From Tyto alba (lineage: Eukaryota > Chordata > Aves > Strigiformes > Tytonidae), in contig NW_024881301.1 in NCBI RefSeq assembly GCF_018691265.1, forward strand, positions 13,948,752 through 14,012,751: a DNA stretch of 64,000 bases, given 5' to 3'. This document shows, piece after piece, positions 61,801-64,000 of the stretch (the stretch's first letter is position 1; every line of letters begins with the position of its first letter). Made by a program: the position numbers and the translations under genes. Below the pieces are notes generated by a model that saw nothing but the letters and a program-made list of their open reading frames with translations, made no database searches and was not told the DNA's origin.

Positions 61801-63100
61801 CATGGACATCTTTTTACTACTTAATCTTTTGCTTCCACATCTGGGAGCAAGAGATACTTTGAGAATATAAGTCATGTCAACTGATTGCTCAAGAGGCTGT
61901 CTAAAGCATGAATTTGCAAAGTTCAGATGATAGTTTGAAGCTATCGCAACATGTCATTAATTTTTCAGGTTGAATATATTAATCATTTTTTTTTTTACAA
62001 CAGAAGTGGAGTTAAAATTGTAAAAGGGAGGAAAAAAGGAAAAACAAGGCAGTAAATTTGCAACTAAAATTTTAAGAAAACTTTATTCCTATTTTGTGCA
62101 TGGTGAAAAAAGCCATACCCTAAATATTAAATTAACCTATGAAGTGAATGGGAAGAAAAAAAGACTGCGTTATGAAGGTTAGAAGTCAATATATATTACA
62201 GGTATTTGAGAAAGAGACTACACAACCAAATACAAGTGAAAATCCGTCATACAGAATTTACAGTGTGTTCCTATGTTAATCTATTTATAGAATGAATCTC
62301 ATGGACTCAGTCAGATGAAGCACCTACAGAGAAATCTTTATTTAGGTGCCTTAAATTTCCAAGAGGTGTTTAGTGGGGTTTTAAAATACATCCAGAAGTA
62401 ATCCATAGCAGTTAAGTACATAGTAGGATTTTGAAACACCTAAGTGCCTTTAAAATCTCAGACTGAGCCTGTGGAGATTTAAAGAGAATGTGCAGGCTTT
62501 TGAAGACACAGGTTATAATGACAACTCCACCTCCTAAATCAGCTGAACTACTAAATAAACACAAGCATGGATGAAAAGGTTTTGAAGGTACATTTACATT
62601 CCATGACCAACAAACCGGTGTTGCTTCTTTTCAGATTACTAGCAATAAAACATGGAGGAGCTGCAGGCTCACTCAGGTCTGACTGAACATATTTACGTAG
62701 CTATAAAATGTGTACAAGTGAAATGCAAATTCATTGGGTAAACTGTTGCTCACCTTCATCACATAGATGGTTCTACAGTCATACACAAACTTCAGTGGGT
62801 TACGTTGTATGTGCAGGAAACTGGCTGAAGTTTTGGCCTTGAAACGGGGTTTGACCAACTGCTGCTCCCAAACAGTAGACAATTCTTTCAGAGATGTCAG
62901 ATATCAGGAGCGCAACCTATACAGCTTTTCAGGAGGCACATGCACTAAAGACTCTACTACAATACACTCTCACTGCTTCTTTTACCCCCTCACTGGCCTA
63001 TGTCCATCTTTTCCTTATTCTCAAAATATAATCTGATACAGATGATCAAATGGGTTCGATCTACTGCTGGGTTATGCAATTCAAGGCTTATCCCCACGAA
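58841..63100. other. Intergenic, no gene seen
   Basis: AT-rich sequence. A segment at about 62330-62470 has phrases like TTTAGGTGCCTTAAAT and CACCTAAGTGCCTTTAAAAT, facing roughly inverted, as in some ancient sauropsid repeats; the family is unknown to me. Confidence 0.45.
62330..62470. repeat. Possible ancient palindromic repeat
   Basis: AGGTGCCTTAAA near 62344 and CACCTAAGTGCCTTTAAA near 62437 form partial inverted and direct matches around a TAGTGGGGTTTT/TAGTAGGATTTT pair. Confidence 0.3.
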
Positions 63101-63109
63101 CACAAAGGA

Positions 63110-64000
63110 GCACAGAGGAACAGTGGCAGGTGGGGGAACCCCAATAACATACCCAGAGAAAAGGAGCCCCTGCCCTGGATCCTCCTAGGGACCGATCAGC
63201 CCGTGGGGCAGGTGTGACACCCATCACCACCAGCCAGGGGGACAGGGTCCAACATTCCCTGTATATTGAGAGGTTACTGCCTCCAGGGGCTCTTTAGGGG
63301 ATGGCGAGGAAGAGTGTCTTTAGGACTGTACAAGATGTCTTATGGAATGATTAGAGGAGGAATCAAGGGAGGGAAAAAGGGGGGATAAAGGTGTTTTGGT
63401 ATGGAAAAATAAAAAGATACAGAGCTAAAATGGCCTGGTTGGGTGTAAACAGGTTGTTGGTCAGTACGCCTGTCTGGCTATGCCTTGCACCTGATCGCCT
63501 CAGTCTGTCTTATTCAACTGTATTTTAATTATTTTCCTGGGTGAAGTGGGGTGTGTGTCTGTATTCTGTATGTGTGTGTATGGTGTTATGAGTGTCAGCA
63601 ATTAGAGGTGGGGGCCACAAGTCATCGGTACATGCCTGTGTGTCTGTGATAGAGGAACTAGAGACCAGAATGCATGCACGCTATGTGGATCTATATGTCG
63701 GCATGCGGTCACTAGTAAACACCAAGGCAGTCCAGCTGGAGAGTAGGGTAAGAAGCTTGGGAGTCAAGTTTTAGAGCAGCCGTAAGTCCAGGTAAGATAG
63801 CAAGGAGGCCAGAGGATCTGTGAGGTGGCTACTGGAGGGACCAAGGGATTCAAGCCAACTACTGAGGAGACTACTGGGGTCTGGGAGTCAGTTACTGGTA
63901 AAGTCACAAGACTGGACCAGTTACCTGAGAAACTTGTTTGACTGTTTATGTCTCTGTGTGAGGGAACTGGGGATTCAGCGGCCAGCTACTGAACGGGCTG
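63110..64000 (+). mobile_element. ERV-like repeat running off the right edge
   Basis: A G-rich segment unlike the AT-rich flank. A polypurine-like tract (AAAAAGGGGGGA, 63374-63385) is followed within 10 bases by TGTTTTGG. Next come a TG-rich stretch at 63550-63600, CACTAGTAAACACCAAGGCA at about 63709, a splice-donor-like CCAGGTAAGA at 63788-63797, and degenerate repeats of CTACTG (63826, 63858, 63871, 63893, 63985). The resemblance to bird ERV LTR and leader sequence is from general memory. There is no gag, pol or env ORF inside the window. Confidence 0.4.

Noticed and set aside
50760..64000. Search for TUBB6 or AFG3L2, the next genes in human
   Set aside because: No long tubulin-type ORF or AAA-protease exon is present on either strand; they may lie beyond the right edge or elsewhere.
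1..64000. CRISPR arrays, tRNA genes, bacterial-type systems
   Set aside because: No regularly spaced identical repeats with unique spacers, no credible tRNA A and B box pair with cloverleaf, and no prokaryotic gene organisation.

Overview
This window is ordinary vertebrate nuclear DNA, most likely from a bird. It has long introns and a low-GC background with one sharp CpG island. A CR1 LINE ends in the doubled ATTCTGTG motif typical of avian CR1, and several long-terminal-repeat elements look like those common in bird genomes. There is no bacterial, viral or plasmid gene organisation, no CRISPR array and no operon. The exact species cannot be fixed from the sequence.

Two protein-coding genes are present, both on the + strand, in the order IMPA2 then CIDEA. 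Human chromosome 18p11.21 has the same neighbours. IMPA2 (inositol monophosphatase 2) covers 3672-17230 as seven exons, corresponding to exons 2-8. They encode 256 residues plus a stop. The first coding exon (about 32 residues if the protein is 288 aa as in human) and the promoter lie left of the window, so bases 1-3671 are intron 1. The catalytic metal ligands are all present at the expected positions. CIDEA (a CIDE-family lipid-droplet protein) covers 38176-48320 as five exons encoding 218 residues. Its start codon sits in a CpG island at about 37.93-38.56 kb.

Layout: 0.06-0.82 kb, an old LTR-type repeat on the minus strand; 3.7-17.7 kb, IMPA2 exons and 3' UTR with a MIR-like SINE in intron 4; 17.7-37.9 kb, intergenic DNA with an L2-like retroposon tail, a 1.7 kb CR1, a 5S-rRNA-derived sequence at 32.2 kb and antisense ancient CR1-like sequence at 34.6-36.1 kb; 37.9-48.3 kb, CIDEA with candidate 3' UTR to about 50.8 kb; 50.8-64 kb, gene-poor DNA with a second copy of the LTR-type repeat (about 53.2-54.19 kb, + strand), a retroviral-type 3' LTR on the minus strand (58.34-58.75 kb) and another ERV-like element running off the right edge.

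The two genes share no obvious pathway: IMPA2 recycles inositol phosphates, and CIDEA acts in lipid-droplet fusion and transcriptional or cell-death signalling. I did not find a new biological system. The most useful observations are the 5S-derived element, the TG/CA repeat placed where IMPA2's downstream polyadenylation element should be, the G-quadruplex motifs in CIDEA intron 1, and the retroviral remnants.
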